Origin: Psychroflexus gondwanensis ACAM 44
GTDB taxonomy: Bacteria; Bacteroidota; Bacteroidia; Flavobacteriales; Flavobacteriaceae
Length of the DNA: 33,690 nucleotides
Assembly (NCBI RefSeq): GCF_000355905.1
Contig: NZ_APLF01000020.1
Location: 1 to 33,690, forward strand
Reading direction: 5' to 3'
The notes under the pieces: generated by a model
What the model was told of the DNA's origin: nothing
Seen by the model: the letters and a program-made list of their open reading frames with translations, nothing else
The model's database searches: none
Position numbers and translations under genes: made by a program
Shown here: positions 7,754 to 16,665 of the stretch, one piece after another
Position numbering within the stretch: position 1 is the first letter of the stretch
Layout: the number at the start of each line of letters is the position of its first letter

Positions 7754-10408
7754 TTCCTCTTGTTGGGTAGCATCGACGATATCTCTAACAATGTCATCCA
7801 ATTCAGTAGCCGAAAAAAGAATATGTTTTAAAAGCAGTTCTTTTTCCTTAGTCGATGTATAGTCTACTTTTAGCAATTCCACCATTCCCATTATACGGGC
7901 AAGAGGAGCGCGAACTTCATGAGATTGGGTCCAAGCAATTTTTCTAAACCTCTCATTTTGCGCTTCAATAGCCTTCATATGATTGTGACGTTCAGTGATA
8001 TCGGTGACTAAAACCACTTTGGCCTCTTTTCCCTTATAAGTCAAATTATTTATTCGGATCTCCACTACAATCTCCTTACCATTTTTCTTTCTATGAATAT
8101 GCTCACCAAGAAAAGTTTGCTTTCCTTTTTCTTGAGCACGTTTGAGTGTTGCTTCGAATTTTGGTATTTCAGATTCTGGTCTTATTTCACTAATACTCAT
8201 ATTCATAAATTCATCATACGAATATCCATAATGTTCAATTGCAGATTGATTTACATCCAGAAATTTCAAAGTAGCCATATCATAAACAAACTTAGGTTGT
8301 GGGCTTAATTGAAATAGGTCAGAATAGCGATGTTCAGATTCTTTGAGAGCCTTTTCAGATTTTATACGATCTGTAATATCCAGACCCATACATTGTATTT
8401 CGGAAGGTTTTCCATCAGAATCTTCAACACACACAAAATCCCAAAGGGTTGTCAGGATTCTTCCATCGCTACTGGGTTTGTCAATTTCAATTTTGAACAC
8501 TTTTCCTGGCTCTGCTACACATTGGCCAACTGTTTCTTGTGTTTTTTGATGATGGTAATCCATAATGGATCCCATACAATTGTTACCCAATATTTTTTCA
8601 TCGGCGTAAAGCCAACCGAATTCCTCGACAAACTTTTTGTTGACATAGGTATAGTTGCCATCCATATCAGTTCTAAGTACATAATTGGTTTGAGATTCGT
8701 ATAAACCTCTGTAATAGGCCTCACTTTTTTTAAGTTTGTCTTCTGTAAGTTTTCGCTCGGTTATATCTTTTGAATTTGCCACAAGTCCACCTACACTTGA
8801 GTCTTCCATGAGATTGGTAACAAAGGTCTCCATCCATCGCCATGAACCATCTCCATGTTTAAATCTAAAGGGTTTAATAGCGACTTGTTTTTCATTTTTC
8901 AAACTTAGTAGACTGGCATAAAACGTTTCTTTGTCATCGGGATGGATGAATTCTAAAGCATTTTTTTCAACAAATTCTTCTGAAGGAATACCTAATATTT
9001 TTCTTGAAGTAGGACTCACATAGTTGTAGTTTCCTTTAAAATCGAAGATGGTAATTAAATCAGAGCCATTTTGAACCAAGCCTTTGAATCTTTTTTCACT
9101 TTTTTCAATCTTCAGTTCATTTTCTTTTTGAGTGGTAATGTCAAAGATGACAGAGTCCCAGATGGTAGTATCATTCTTCAGGCGGACAGGGTTCCCAAAG
9201 CCCTTGTGCCAGCGAATAGTCCCATCAGGGTGATGATATCGCCATTCGTGTTTCCAAAAGCTTAAGTCCACTGCAGAATTTTTGATAGTTTGGAGGTGAG
9301 CTTTTAAATCTTTATCATCATACCTTTCCCAAATAAGGTTATTATTTTGCATAACTTCTTCAGCAGAGAAGCCCCAGAGACTTTTGGCTCCATTGCTTAC
9401 CAATCGCAATTCATCTTTACCTTCAGGGTAGCGCTGATAACGAAAAACTGCACCAGGTATATTATTTGTAATTGTTGAAAATTGGGTTTCTGTATTTTTA
9501 AGTTCTGTTATGTCGGTATGGGTTCCCGCCATAAGCAAAGGTTTACCGTCTTTTGTCCAGCTTACGACCTGTCCACGGTCATGAATCCAAACGACGTGCC
9601 CCTTTTTATGTAAAAAACGATGCTCACCTACGTAAAAATCTGATTTTTTCTCCAAACAAGCCATAATTTTCTCAGTAAGAGTTTCAAAATCTTTTGGAAA
9701 TATGAGCCTTTGTATACTTTCAGAACTTAAGGGTTTCAATTCTTCAAGGGTGTAGCCCAACATTTCTGCCCAGCGCTCATTTAAATTGATCTTATCGCTA
9801 GGAATATGCCATTCCCAGGTGCCCACACGGGTAGCGCTAATAATAGTATGAAGACGTTGAGATTCATCAGCAAAATTATTTGCCATTTCTTTAATCTCCA
9901 GGCGGTTTTTACGGAGCTCAAAAAGCTGTACAACCTGATTGGCCAAAGACGTTAAGGCTTCTAATTGCTTTTCATCCAGCTTGCGTGGTTTATGATCTAT
10001 AACACACAAGGTGCCTAGGGCATTGCCTTCTTTAGTGATTAAAGGTATTCCTGCATAAAAAATAAAACTCGAATTGCCTATAACCAAAGAAGTATCCTTA
10101 AAGCGATTATCCTTCCTGGCATCTTCCACAATAAAAAATTTCTGAGGAACTTTTATGGTATAATCGCAAAACGAGTTTTCAACATTAGTTTCAGTTATAT
10201 CTATTCCATGATGTGATTTGAAAAACTGTCTTGTATCCGTAACAAGAGAAACCAAAGATATGGGAGTATCACAGATAAAAGCGGCAAGGCTAGTTATAGT
10301 ATCATACTCTTTTTCGGGGGTAGTATCTAAAAGCTTAAGGGAATGAAGATCCTTCAGTCTCTTGTTTTTGAATTTATTCTCCATCATATATTTTGGTTTG
10401 TTATTCAT
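7748..10408 (-). CDS. GAF-PAS(x5)-HisKA sensor protein lacking an ATPase domain
   Basis: An 886-residue soluble sensor protein. An N-terminal GAF domain (about residues 20-170) is followed by five PAS/PAC units (about 185-305, 310-430, 440-555, 560-690, 695-810), recognised by DITxxK/R ends such as GTHTDITELK, NSKDITERK and VTDITERH. A HisKA helix follows with WTQSHEVRAPLARIMG, whose His is the phospho-acceptor. The chain stops about 65 residues later (IVDATQQEEI) with no HATPase_c N, G1 or G2 boxes, so it cannot autophosphorylate alone. I recall HisKA-only PAS proteins of this type in Bacteroidota, so this may be natural. However, the stop codon and last codon come from the adjacent duplication remnant. 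The start is ATG at 10408; a TTG adjoins it. Confidence 0.85.
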   Translation of the reverse strand: MNNKPKYMMENKFKNKRLKDLHSLKLLDTTPEKEYDTITSLAAFICDTPISLVSLVTDTRQFFKSHHGIDITETNVENSFCDYTIKVPQKFFIVEDARKDNRFKDTSLVIGNSSFIFYAGIPLITKEGNALGTLCVIDHKPRKLDEKQLEALTSLANQVVQLFELRKNRLEIKEMANNFADESQRLHTIISATRVGTWEWHIPSDKINLNERWAEMLGYTLEELKPLSSESIQRLIFPKDFETLTEKIMACLEKKSDFYVGEHRFLHKKGHVVWIHDRGQVVSWTKDGKPLLMAGTHTDITELKNTETQFSTITNNIPGAVFRYQRYPEGKDELRLVSNGAKSLWGFSAEEVMQNNNLIWERYDDKDLKAHLQTIKNSAVDLSFWKHEWRYHHPDGTIRWHKGFGNPVRLKNDTTIWDSVIFDITTQKENELKIEKSEKRFKGLVQNGSDLITIFDFKGNYNYVSPTSRKILGIPSEEFVEKNALEFIHPDDKETFYASLLSLKNEKQVAIKPFRFKHGDGSWRWMETFVTNLMEDSSVGGLVANSKDITERKLTEDKLKKSEAYYRGLYESQTNYVLRTDMDGNYTYVNKKFVEEFGWLYADEKILGNNCMGSIMDYHHQKTQETVGQCVAEPGKVFKIEIDKPSSDGRILTTLWDFVCVEDSDGKPSEIQCMGLDITDRIKSEKALKESEHRYSDLFQLSPQPKFVYDMATLKFLDVNQSAIEHYGYSYDEFMNMSISEIRPESEIPKFEATLKRAQEKGKQTFLGEHIHRKKNGKEIVVEIRINNLTYKGKEAKVVLVTDITERHNHMKAIEAQNERFRKIAWTQSHEVRAPLARIMGMVELLKVDYTSTKEKELLLKHILFSATELDDIVRDIVDATQQEEI

Positions 10409-10759
10409 CAACCCAACTTAAATTTTTTCAATAAATGAGTTTTTAGAGCTTTTCTTGCCCAAGGCTTTGAAAATTATAAGTGGATTGAAATAGATTACAA
10501 ATGTGTATCGCTTTTTAGCATTAACTAATTTAGATAAAATACTTAAGTTTTTTGGAAACATTACTGTGAAGCATCAATTGGTCAATGGTTTTTTGGGAAA
10601 TTATCAATTGAAATTTGAAATATCACTCCGACCTTATTAGGAACTAAACTAATTCTGAATTAGTGGAAGTATAAAACACTGCGTCAAATGTTACTAAAAT
10701 GATTAATAATTGGTGAGTTTAAATTGGATACAGTTTCTAAATCACATTGTATTCTAATT
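10409..10759. other. Intergenic region, nothing recognised
   Basis: About 350 bp of AT-rich sequence between the 5' end of the sensor gene and the 3' end of the SDR gene, both on the minus strand. It should hold the sensor promoter, but I see no TAnnTTTG element, repeat or convincing ORF. Confidence 0.5.
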
Positions 10760-11581
10760 TTACTTTTTAGATTTATCGATTGTATTAGTTTGAATTTTAT
10801 ACTGTCGATTTTGATACTCTTGACACATGCTTTCCATTTTTTCGGGACAAACAGTTCGGTAATTGTGTTCTTCTTGAGGAATCACTTCCACCATTTTATC
10901 AATCATTGTTTGGGGGTCAAATTGATTATCTGCCATTCCTTTTGCCGCTTTTTCAAGATCTTTTTTATCCGTAAAATGAAAATCTTCATCAAACCACTGT
11001 TTGTAACTATCATACATTCTATCATTGAAGCCGGTTTCAAATGGTCCCGGATTAATTGTAGCTACAGTAACGCCCAAGGGTTTTAGTTCATCTCTCAAAC
11101 ATTGGGCAATTGCTTCTAGAGCATGTTTGGACGCATTATAAGGCCCTAAAAATGGACTTGTTGTAAGTCCTGCTATCGATGATAAAAATACCACTTTACC
11201 TTGGCCTTTTTCCACCATTTTTTTAATGAACGGTTGTGAGAATTCAAGTGTTGAAAATGTATTGGTTTCCATCACCTCTCTTAAAAGGTCAACGGGTATT
11301 TCAGCCAAGGGTCCTGTTTGACCAATACCAGCATTATTGACTAAAATATCAATGTCGTAAGTCCATGCTTTTTCACAATCTATAGGATCTAAAATATCTA
11401 GTTTGAACAACTCGATGTTTTTTTCATGATTAGTATCCTTTAATTCTTCTTTAAATCTGGACATTTGCTCCCAAGTATGAACTGCTGCGATAATCTTATG
11501 GCCAACCTTTGCAAGCCCAATAGCCGTTCCTTTTCCTAGACCAGAACCAGCACCTGTAATTAAAATTGTTCGCTTTTTCAT
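10760..11581 (-). CDS. SDR family NAD(P)-dependent oxidoreductase
   Basis: A 273-residue classical short-chain dehydrogenase/reductase. The Rossmann glycine motif is TGAGSGLGKG near the N-terminus, followed by the structural NNAG motif, catalytic Ser in FLSSIAG and the YNASK motif carrying the active Tyr and Lys, then NPGPFETGF. The acidic residue that would select NAD is not obvious (AAVHTWEQM at the end of beta 2), so cofactor preference is uncertain. The substrate is unknown; the length and C-terminal tail are usual for the family. It is probably monocistronic and lies between the two halves of the decayed segmental duplication. Confidence 0.92.
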   Translation of the reverse strand: MKKRTILITGAGSGLGKGTAIGLAKVGHKIIAAVHTWEQMSRFKEELKDTNHEKNIELFKLDILDPIDCEKAWTYDIDILVNNAGIGQTGPLAEIPVDLLREVMETNTFSTLEFSQPFIKKMVEKGQGKVVFLSSIAGLTTSPFLGPYNASKHALEAIAQCLRDELKPLGVTVATINPGPFETGFNDRMYDSYKQWFDEDFHFTDKKDLEKAAKGMADNQFDPQTMIDKMVEVIPQEEHNYRTVCPEKMESMCQEYQNRQYKIQTNTIDKSKK

Positions 11582-11769
11582 TTTTTTTCTTTTAACTATT
11601 CTTCTTAAGGTAGGGGTTTTATGACCTATAATTCATAATTTAGGGTAAGGTTTAACATAGAAAGGTTTTAAGATTGGCTGATACTGAATAAAAAAATTGT
11701 CATTTTATATAGAATCTCTCATAAAGTTTCAAATTTTAAAATCAAATTCACTCCATCTATTTTAAGGGA

Positions 11770-11895
11770 TCATTTTTTCTTTAGGTGTCATATTTTTAGG
11801 TCTGTTTATTTCAACCGCACCTCCAAGGGAATAGTTCCAAAGGACAGCCTATCTATGAAATATGGTGACCCCTCCAAATGGATTACTAAAAATAA
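11770..11895 (+). pseudogene. Internally deleted copy of the lipocalin-like gene at 6882-7613
   Basis: Positions 11770-11820 match the signal-peptide coding region of the gene at 6882 (GTCTGTTTATTTCAAC shared), and 11826-11895 match its last codons (ATAGTTCCAAAGGACAG then CTATCTATGAAATATGG). About 600 bp of the middle is missing, and the start codon is not preserved. Similarity continues past the stop into the non-coding flank and the 3' end of the minus-strand gene at 11951, matching 7614-7753. This is a dead copy, not an expressed gene. Confidence 0.85.
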
Positions 11896-11950
11896 GTGCG
11901 ATTTTTGAAAATGCTAACATTCCAGTTCTTGAATCAAATTTTCATCGTTT

Positions 11951-12523
11951 TCATACATCTACAGACCAGCTATAGACTAATGAAGCGTCTCCACTAAAAT
12001 CTTTCTGTCTATCTATTTCATAAATGTTTTCAAATTCATCTCCAAAGCGTTCAAAAGCACTTAAAAATCCAAAGTCTCGATCTGAAATCTCAGAGAGGAT
12101 TTTCCCAACCAACGGGACTGCTTTTTTTGCAATGACTAACCATGGGACTTTTGTGGTACCCAAAATATCAGTAACTATACCAAAGGCATCTCCACCTATG
12201 CCAGTTTCAATATTCTGTAAAATTTCTCCCATGTTTCTTGACGATCTTCTGGTGTGACGTAAGTGGATGTGAACATTTAGTTCTTTATCTTCGGGAAGCT
12301 CTCTGCTCAAGACAAATAGACCTTCCGAACCTGTTTCGTCGGTATCGAATTGGAAAGAATTATCATGTCTCTTACTCAATTTGAACGGCTCTTGAGGTAA
12401 AGTGGTTAAAATCATTTTGTCATTATCTGAGGGATGTTCAGCAACAATTATAAAGTAAAGTCTCCATCTTTTTTTGGGTCTGTAAATTTGGACTTCATCT
12501 ATTTCTAACCTTACTCTTATCAT
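11951..12523 (-). CDS. Hypothetical protein, 190 residues
   Basis: I do not recognise this family. The N-terminal half is beta-strand-rich (MIRVRLEIDEVQIYRPKKRW, LYFIIVAEHP, NVHIHLRHTRRS). The second half has a glycine-rich stretch (IETGIGGDAFGIVTDILG), a hydrophobic helix (VPWLVIAKKAVPLVGKIL) and a conserved-looking tail ending YSWSVDV. The frame stays open to a TTG at 12571, adding 16 residues, but the ATG at 12523 is preferred. A 25-codon copy of its 3' end persists at 7669-7753 with mostly silent differences, which suggests a genuinely coding sequence before the duplicate decayed. No signal peptide. Confidence 0.65.
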   Translation of the reverse strand: MIRVRLEIDEVQIYRPKKRWRLYFIIVAEHPSDNDKMILTTLPQEPFKLSKRHDNSFQFDTDETGSEGLFVLSRELPEDKELNVHIHLRHTRRSSRNMGEILQNIETGIGGDAFGIVTDILGTTKVPWLVIAKKAVPLVGKILSEISDRDFGFLSAFERFGDEFENIYEIDRQKDFSGDASLVYSWSVDV

Positions 12524-12575
12524 GATTGGGATATTTAAGAAGTTACCTATAAATTTAAGCTTTTTTCTCAAAAGT

Positions 12576-12887
12576 CTAAAATACCATGTTCAAGTTATAA
12601 AAAGCAACTAGCCAAATTGATTTTATGTTCATTATTGACTCAATTACGGAATCAAAAATACTCCTCGAACAAGCATAATAAATCCGATAGCTCCCATAAT
12701 CTAGATAGGTGTATTGGAGCTTATCACATTCAGCAAAACTCTTGCTGCTGTTCAGGTCAATGAACATATCGTTTGATTTTGAAAATTTACATTTGCTTCC
12801 AAGTAAACATCTGCTTTGCTCGTTGAATTTCTCAAAAGGTAAAAAAATCCGCTTACCATAAGCGAAAGAATCGAGACGATAAACATT
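12576..12887 (-). pseudogene. Possible frameshifted small membrane-anchored protein
   Basis: From an ATG at 12887 one frame gives a membrane anchor (MFIVSILSLMVSGFFYLL) followed by RNSTSKADVYL. A second frame then continues GSKCKFSKSNDMFIDLNSS and runs through ECDKLQYTYLDYGSYRIYYACSR to a stop at 12576. The join near 12790-12800 would need a single frameshift. Both halves read like protein, with Cys pairs in the second, but I recognise no family. It could be coincidence of two short open frames. Confidence 0.3.
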
Positions 12888-12938
12888 GTAGAAAAGCAGG
12901 AGACCAACTTTCGATTTGGAATGTTAAGGCTTAAGTTT

Positions 12939-13028
12939 TCAATACTTAATACTCCATCCCATTTCGTTTAAATTATATTTTCCTCCGACTGACAATCCAT
13001 TTTTGGTATTAAAAATTGCCTTCTTCAC
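12939..13028 (-). other. Short open frame after the DUF6671 gene
   Basis: A 29-codon frame begins with GTG (VKKAIFNTKNGLSVGGKYNL) and ends WSIKY. It lies 24 bp downstream of the DUF6671 stop. It may be a gene tail or a micro-protein; nothing else supports expression. Confidence 0.2.
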
Positions 13029-13052
13029 ACCCTAGCTATGGCAATCATCCTC

Positions 13053-13901
13053 TCATGGATTGCAGTAATCGCAATACATAGGGTCTTCTGTTCTTTTTTT
13101 ATGTGGATACATGTCTTCTTTAGTAAAATTGCATTTCTGGCAGCTATATATAAAACTCAAGGTCGAGTTGGTAGGCAATCCACACCAGCTGCATTTTAAT
13201 CCTTTCTTAAGTTCCGATATTCCAAAACCAGGGGTAGTACATCGAGGGCAACAGGAATTGACTTTAGCAACCAAATTTTTGGTTGCATTTTCAATGACAG
13301 CCATTCGGCTTGGGTTGAACATCGCTCTCATATCCGTTTCTGCATAAACCGAATCTGACGTGTTCATCAGTTCTTTAAAGGCTTTTTTTAATTGACTTAC
13401 ATCTGATATCCCTTTTATGATATTCGTATTGGCCGTTTTTGACTTGCGAAGTATGAGTCCGTGTGATGGAAATTTCACCAACTCTGCAAAGTTCAATAGA
13501 TCTGTCTCTGTTTTAATTTCCTGACCATTAAAATTGGTTTCCATACTCAATTCTCTGGCTATAATTTCCAAATTGTTTTTTTTATCAATAAAAATCAAAA
13601 ACTCATCATCTGCACTTGTAAAAAATAGAGAAGGATGAGCACCAAAGGAACCTTCACTAGCCACACCTAACTCGCAATTGCTTAGTTCCATGGCCTTCAA
13701 GCATTTTTGTCTTGCAGTAGCTATGGGGTCTTGCTTTCGTTCTATCTCACCAGAAAAAGTTCCCCACTGGTCTGTATCGAAGCCATCCTTTACAAAACAT
13801 GATACTCCTAAAGCCTTCTCTAAAAGAGGCGCAATCACTCTTTCCTTTTCGTGTTTTGTGGCTATGATTAAACTTCTATTTTCAAATAAAGCAGTACCCA
13901 T
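13053..13901 (-). CDS. DUF6671 family protein with C-terminal zinc ribbons
   Basis: A 282-residue protein. The first 200 residues (SLIIATKHEKERVIAPLLE, GVASEGSFGAHP, FPSHGLILRKS, ETDMRAMFNPSRM) match my memory of DUF6671, a family of unknown function. The last 70 residues hold Cys pairs: CCPRCTTPGF, CSWCGLP, CQKC and CDYC, arranged as two zinc ribbons, suggesting nucleic-acid or protein binding. It starts at an ATG 14 bp after the Sua5 stop on the same strand, so it is likely the third gene of a pyrC-Sua5-DUF6671 unit. Confidence 0.8.
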   Translation of the reverse strand: MGTALFENRSLIIATKHEKERVIAPLLEKALGVSCFVKDGFDTDQWGTFSGEIERKQDPIATARQKCLKAMELSNCELGVASEGSFGAHPSLFFTSADDEFLIFIDKKNNLEIIARELSMETNFNGQEIKTETDLLNFAELVKFPSHGLILRKSKTANTNIIKGISDVSQLKKAFKELMNTSDSVYAETDMRAMFNPSRMAVIENATKNLVAKVNSCCPRCTTPGFGISELKKGLKCSWCGLPTNSTLSFIYSCQKCNFTKEDMYPHKKRTEDPMYCDYCNP

Positions 13902-13915
13902 GAAGTAAGGAATAA

Positions 13916-14872
13916 TTATTTTGTGGCTCTTTCTAATCTATCATTAATAGATTTACCTAAACCAACATCTGGAAATCTTTCAGCTACAATTAGATCTAAA
14001 TTTAAGCTATCTAGTTTATGCAACGTACTGTATAGCTTGGAAGCAGCTTCCTTTAAATCTCCAGATTTTGATAAAATTTCTATATGTTCAAAACGCGTGG
14101 TTTTCAACTTTCCTTTGAATCTTAGGACACCAATTCTTTTGCTTTCGTTATTTTCAATAAATTCATCAACATCGTCCAAAAGATACATCTTTGTTTTGGG
14201 AGCGTAATGTTTTGCTAACATTCCTGGGGCATTAGGTGTTGTTTCACTTATGTTTCTTATCTGAATTTTTCCGATGATTTTTTCAATGTCTTCAACAGAA
14301 ATACCTCCAAGTCTATAGAGTATAGCTTCGTTATTTTCGAAGCCAATAATGGTAGATTCTATTCCGTTTTTGCATTCACCACCTTCAAGCACCATAGATA
14401 GGGTGTTTTCAAAATACGCTTTAACGTGATCAGAACTTGTGGGACTAATTCTGTTGAAGGGATTTGCACTTGGAGCTGCAAGTGGAAAAGATAATTGTTT
14501 TAACAAACTTAAAGTAACGGGGTGATTTGGAATTCTAACCCCAACGGTATCTTTACCTCCAGTTACGATCTCAGGTATGTTTAATCTTTTAGGCAAAATG
14601 AGCGTTAAAGAACCAGGCCAAAAGGCTTCAGCAAGCTTTTGAGCCTTTACCGGAAATTCACGTACTATTTTTTCTAGGTGGTCGATAGAAGGTATATGAA
14701 CGATTAACGGATTAAACAAAGGTCTTTGTTTGACCTCAAATATTTTTCGAATTGCTTTTTCACTATAGATATTCCCTGCCAATCCATAAACAGTTTCGGT
14801 AGGTATTGCTACGACATCTTCTTTATTTAAGAGTTCAATTGCTTTTGAAATATCACTTGAAATTTGGGTCAT
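13916..14872 (-). CDS. L-threonylcarbamoyladenylate synthase (Sua5/TsaC)
   Basis: A 318-residue enzyme that makes threonylcarbamoyl-AMP from Thr, bicarbonate and ATP, the first step of the t6A37 modification of ANN-decoding tRNAs. The YrdC domain (about 1-200) shows PTETVYGLAGNI, KQRPLFNPLIVHI, WPGSLTLIL, VGVRIPNHP and the PSANPFNRISPT loop. After a linker with APGMLAKHYAPKT comes the C-terminal Sua5 domain, so this is the long Sua5 form rather than short TsaC. The ATG overlaps the pyrC stop by 4 bp (ATGA), indicating translational coupling to dihydroorotase. Confidence 0.93.
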   Translation of the reverse strand: MTQISSDISKAIELLNKEDVVAIPTETVYGLAGNIYSEKAIRKIFEVKQRPLFNPLIVHIPSIDHLEKIVREFPVKAQKLAEAFWPGSLTLILPKRLNIPEIVTGGKDTVGVRIPNHPVTLSLLKQLSFPLAAPSANPFNRISPTSSDHVKAYFENTLSMVLEGGECKNGIESTIIGFENNEAILYRLGGISVEDIEKIIGKIQIRNISETTPNAPGMLAKHYAPKTKMYLLDDVDEFIENNESKRIGVLRFKGKLKTTRFEHIEILSKSGDLKEAASKLYSTLHKLDSLNLDLIVAERFPDVGLGKSINDRLERATK

Positions 14873-16227
14873 TTTTGTTTCTCTTTAGTATTGAAATCTA
14901 TGGGCATCCCAAATATATCTTCCTTAAAAGTGCCATGGTTATAAATCAAATTTCCATTTACAAAAGTTTGTTCAATTTTTGCTTGAAATGTAGTTCCTTC
15001 CAATGGTGACCAACCACATTTGTAAAGCAGGTTTTCTTTAGCAACGGTCCATTCACTATTCAAATCCACCAAAGTTAAATCTGCGTGATAGCCTTTTCTT
15101 ATAAATCCCCTGTTGGTCATGCGATATAAAATTGCCGGATTATGGCACATTTTTTCGACAATTTTCTCTAATGAAATGAGGCCTTGTTTATAAAACTCCA
15201 ACATACAATTGAGCGTATGCTGAACCATAGGCGCACCCGACATAGATTGAAAATAGGTTTGTTGTTTTTCCTCCAACGTATGTGGAGCGTGGTCTGTGGT
15301 TATAAGATCTATTTTATCATCAAGTAGGGCCTTTAATAAGCCTTCTTTGTCTTTTTTTGTTTTTATGGCTGGATTCCATTTAATAAGCATTCCTAATCGC
15401 TCATAATCTTCGTCTGAAAACCAGAGGTGATGTACAGAAACTTCGGTTGTTATTTTTTTCTCTATTAGTGGGATATCGTTACGAAACAAGTGAGTTTCTG
15501 CTTCCGTAGTTAAATGCAAAATATGCAATCTGGCCTTGTGTTTTTTTGCTAAATCTATGGCGCGTTTGGTAGCGTCATAGCAGCCTTCAGTGCTCCTAAT
15601 GACAGGATGAAATTTTGCAGGTATATCATCACCATATTTCTCCTTAAAGGCCTGTTCGTTTTTTTCTACAATTTCTTCCTTTTCGGAATGGATGGCGATA
15701 ATGGATTTGCAGTTGGCAAATAGTTTTTCCATTATTTCTGGATTATCGGCCAGTAGATTTCCTTTTTTGGTAAAATACAAGCCGTCATCAGAAACACCAA
15801 TAAATTGGCTCGTATCCATTTTTATAACCTCATCGATATTATCTCCATTTACACCAAGGAAAAAGGAGTAGTTAGCTAAAGATTTTTTGGAAGCAATGTC
15901 AAATTTTTCTTTTAAGCTTTCAACAGTCAAGATATTTGGGACTGTATTAGGCATATCAATGAAAGAAGTCACACCACCCGCTATGGCTGCTTTACTTTCG
16001 GTGTATAAGTCGCCCTTATGGGTTAGACCTGGATCTCGAAAATGAACTTGACCGTCTATAATTCCTGGGAAGAGGTGTTTGCCAGTGCCGTCTATTAGGT
16101 TGTGGTTTGGTTCAACTTCAATTCTTCCAATTTGCTGTATAAGCCCCTCTGCAATGAGTACATCTGCAACCAGTATTTTTCCCTCATTCACAAGGGTTAC
16201 ATTTTGAATTAAAGTGCTTTCATTCAT
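14869..16227 (-). CDS. pyrC: Dihydroorotase
   Basis: A 452-residue amidohydrolase that interconverts carbamoyl-aspartate and dihydroorotate in de novo pyrimidine synthesis. Signatures include FPGIIDGQVHFRDPG, where the usual first His of HxH is Gln as I recall for Bacteroidota enzymes, DMPNTVPN, IAIHSEKEE, ARLHILHLTT and the metal-binding TTDHAPH. The length and architecture fit the class I long form. The C-terminal composite beta domain carries ADLTLVDLNS. The stop overlaps the start of the Sua5 gene by 4 bp. No promoter element was identified in the upstream 438 bp. Confidence 0.93.
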   Translation of the reverse strand: MNESTLIQNVTLVNEGKILVADVLIAEGLIQQIGRIEVEPNHNLIDGTGKHLFPGIIDGQVHFRDPGLTHKGDLYTESKAAIAGGVTSFIDMPNTVPNILTVESLKEKFDIASKKSLANYSFFLGVNGDNIDEVIKMDTSQFIGVSDDGLYFTKKGNLLADNPEIMEKLFANCKSIIAIHSEKEEIVEKNEQAFKEKYGDDIPAKFHPVIRSTEGCYDATKRAIDLAKKHKARLHILHLTTEAETHLFRNDIPLIEKKITTEVSVHHLWFSDEDYERLGMLIKWNPAIKTKKDKEGLLKALLDDKIDLITTDHAPHTLEEKQQTYFQSMSGAPMVQHTLNCMLEFYKQGLISLEKIVEKMCHNPAILYRMTNRGFIRKGYHADLTLVDLNSEWTVAKENLLYKCGWSPLEGTTFQAKIEQTFVNGNLIYNHGTFKEDIFGMPIDFNTKEKQK

Positions 16228-16665
16228 TTTCTTTGTCTAAGAGTTAGAGTGTTTTTTATGTTTAACTATGTCGGTTCTTTATATTTTCTCCTTATTTTTA
16301 AGGGTTTTCTCAAAAATAAATTCAAGAAACCACATTCTGCTTTTAATTTTGAACTTCCTTCCGCATACGTGACTTTTTTTAAATAAATTGACAAAGAAAA
16401 TCATTATAACAACCAAAGGCCAAAAGATCAAGTTGACATTTCATAATCATACGCTTTAGCTGTAAAAATATGAAAAATTAAAAATAGGTAGAAGCCTTAA
16501 CTCAAAAATTAAAAACAGGACATCATGCCGTATGCAAAAGGGTTTTATAACCTATATAAGGCTAGGGGTTTTTATAGTCATCGGTTGAACACCTACTAAA
16601 ATTAGCTTAGTAGATAGTACTTCCCCCACAATTACCCTAACTTTACTATCAAATTTAAAAGTTTC
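16228..16665. other. Intergenic region between divergent genes
   Basis: This 438-bp region separates the divergent pyrC and FUSC genes and must contain both promoters. A near-consensus TAACTTTA lies just before the FUSC start (about 16638-16645). No gene, palindrome family or RNA was recognised. Confidence 0.5.

Noticed and set aside
8093-9265. Several plus-strand open frames within the sensor gene
   Set aside because: They are antisense to well-defined PAS domains on the minus strand and have no recognisable domains.
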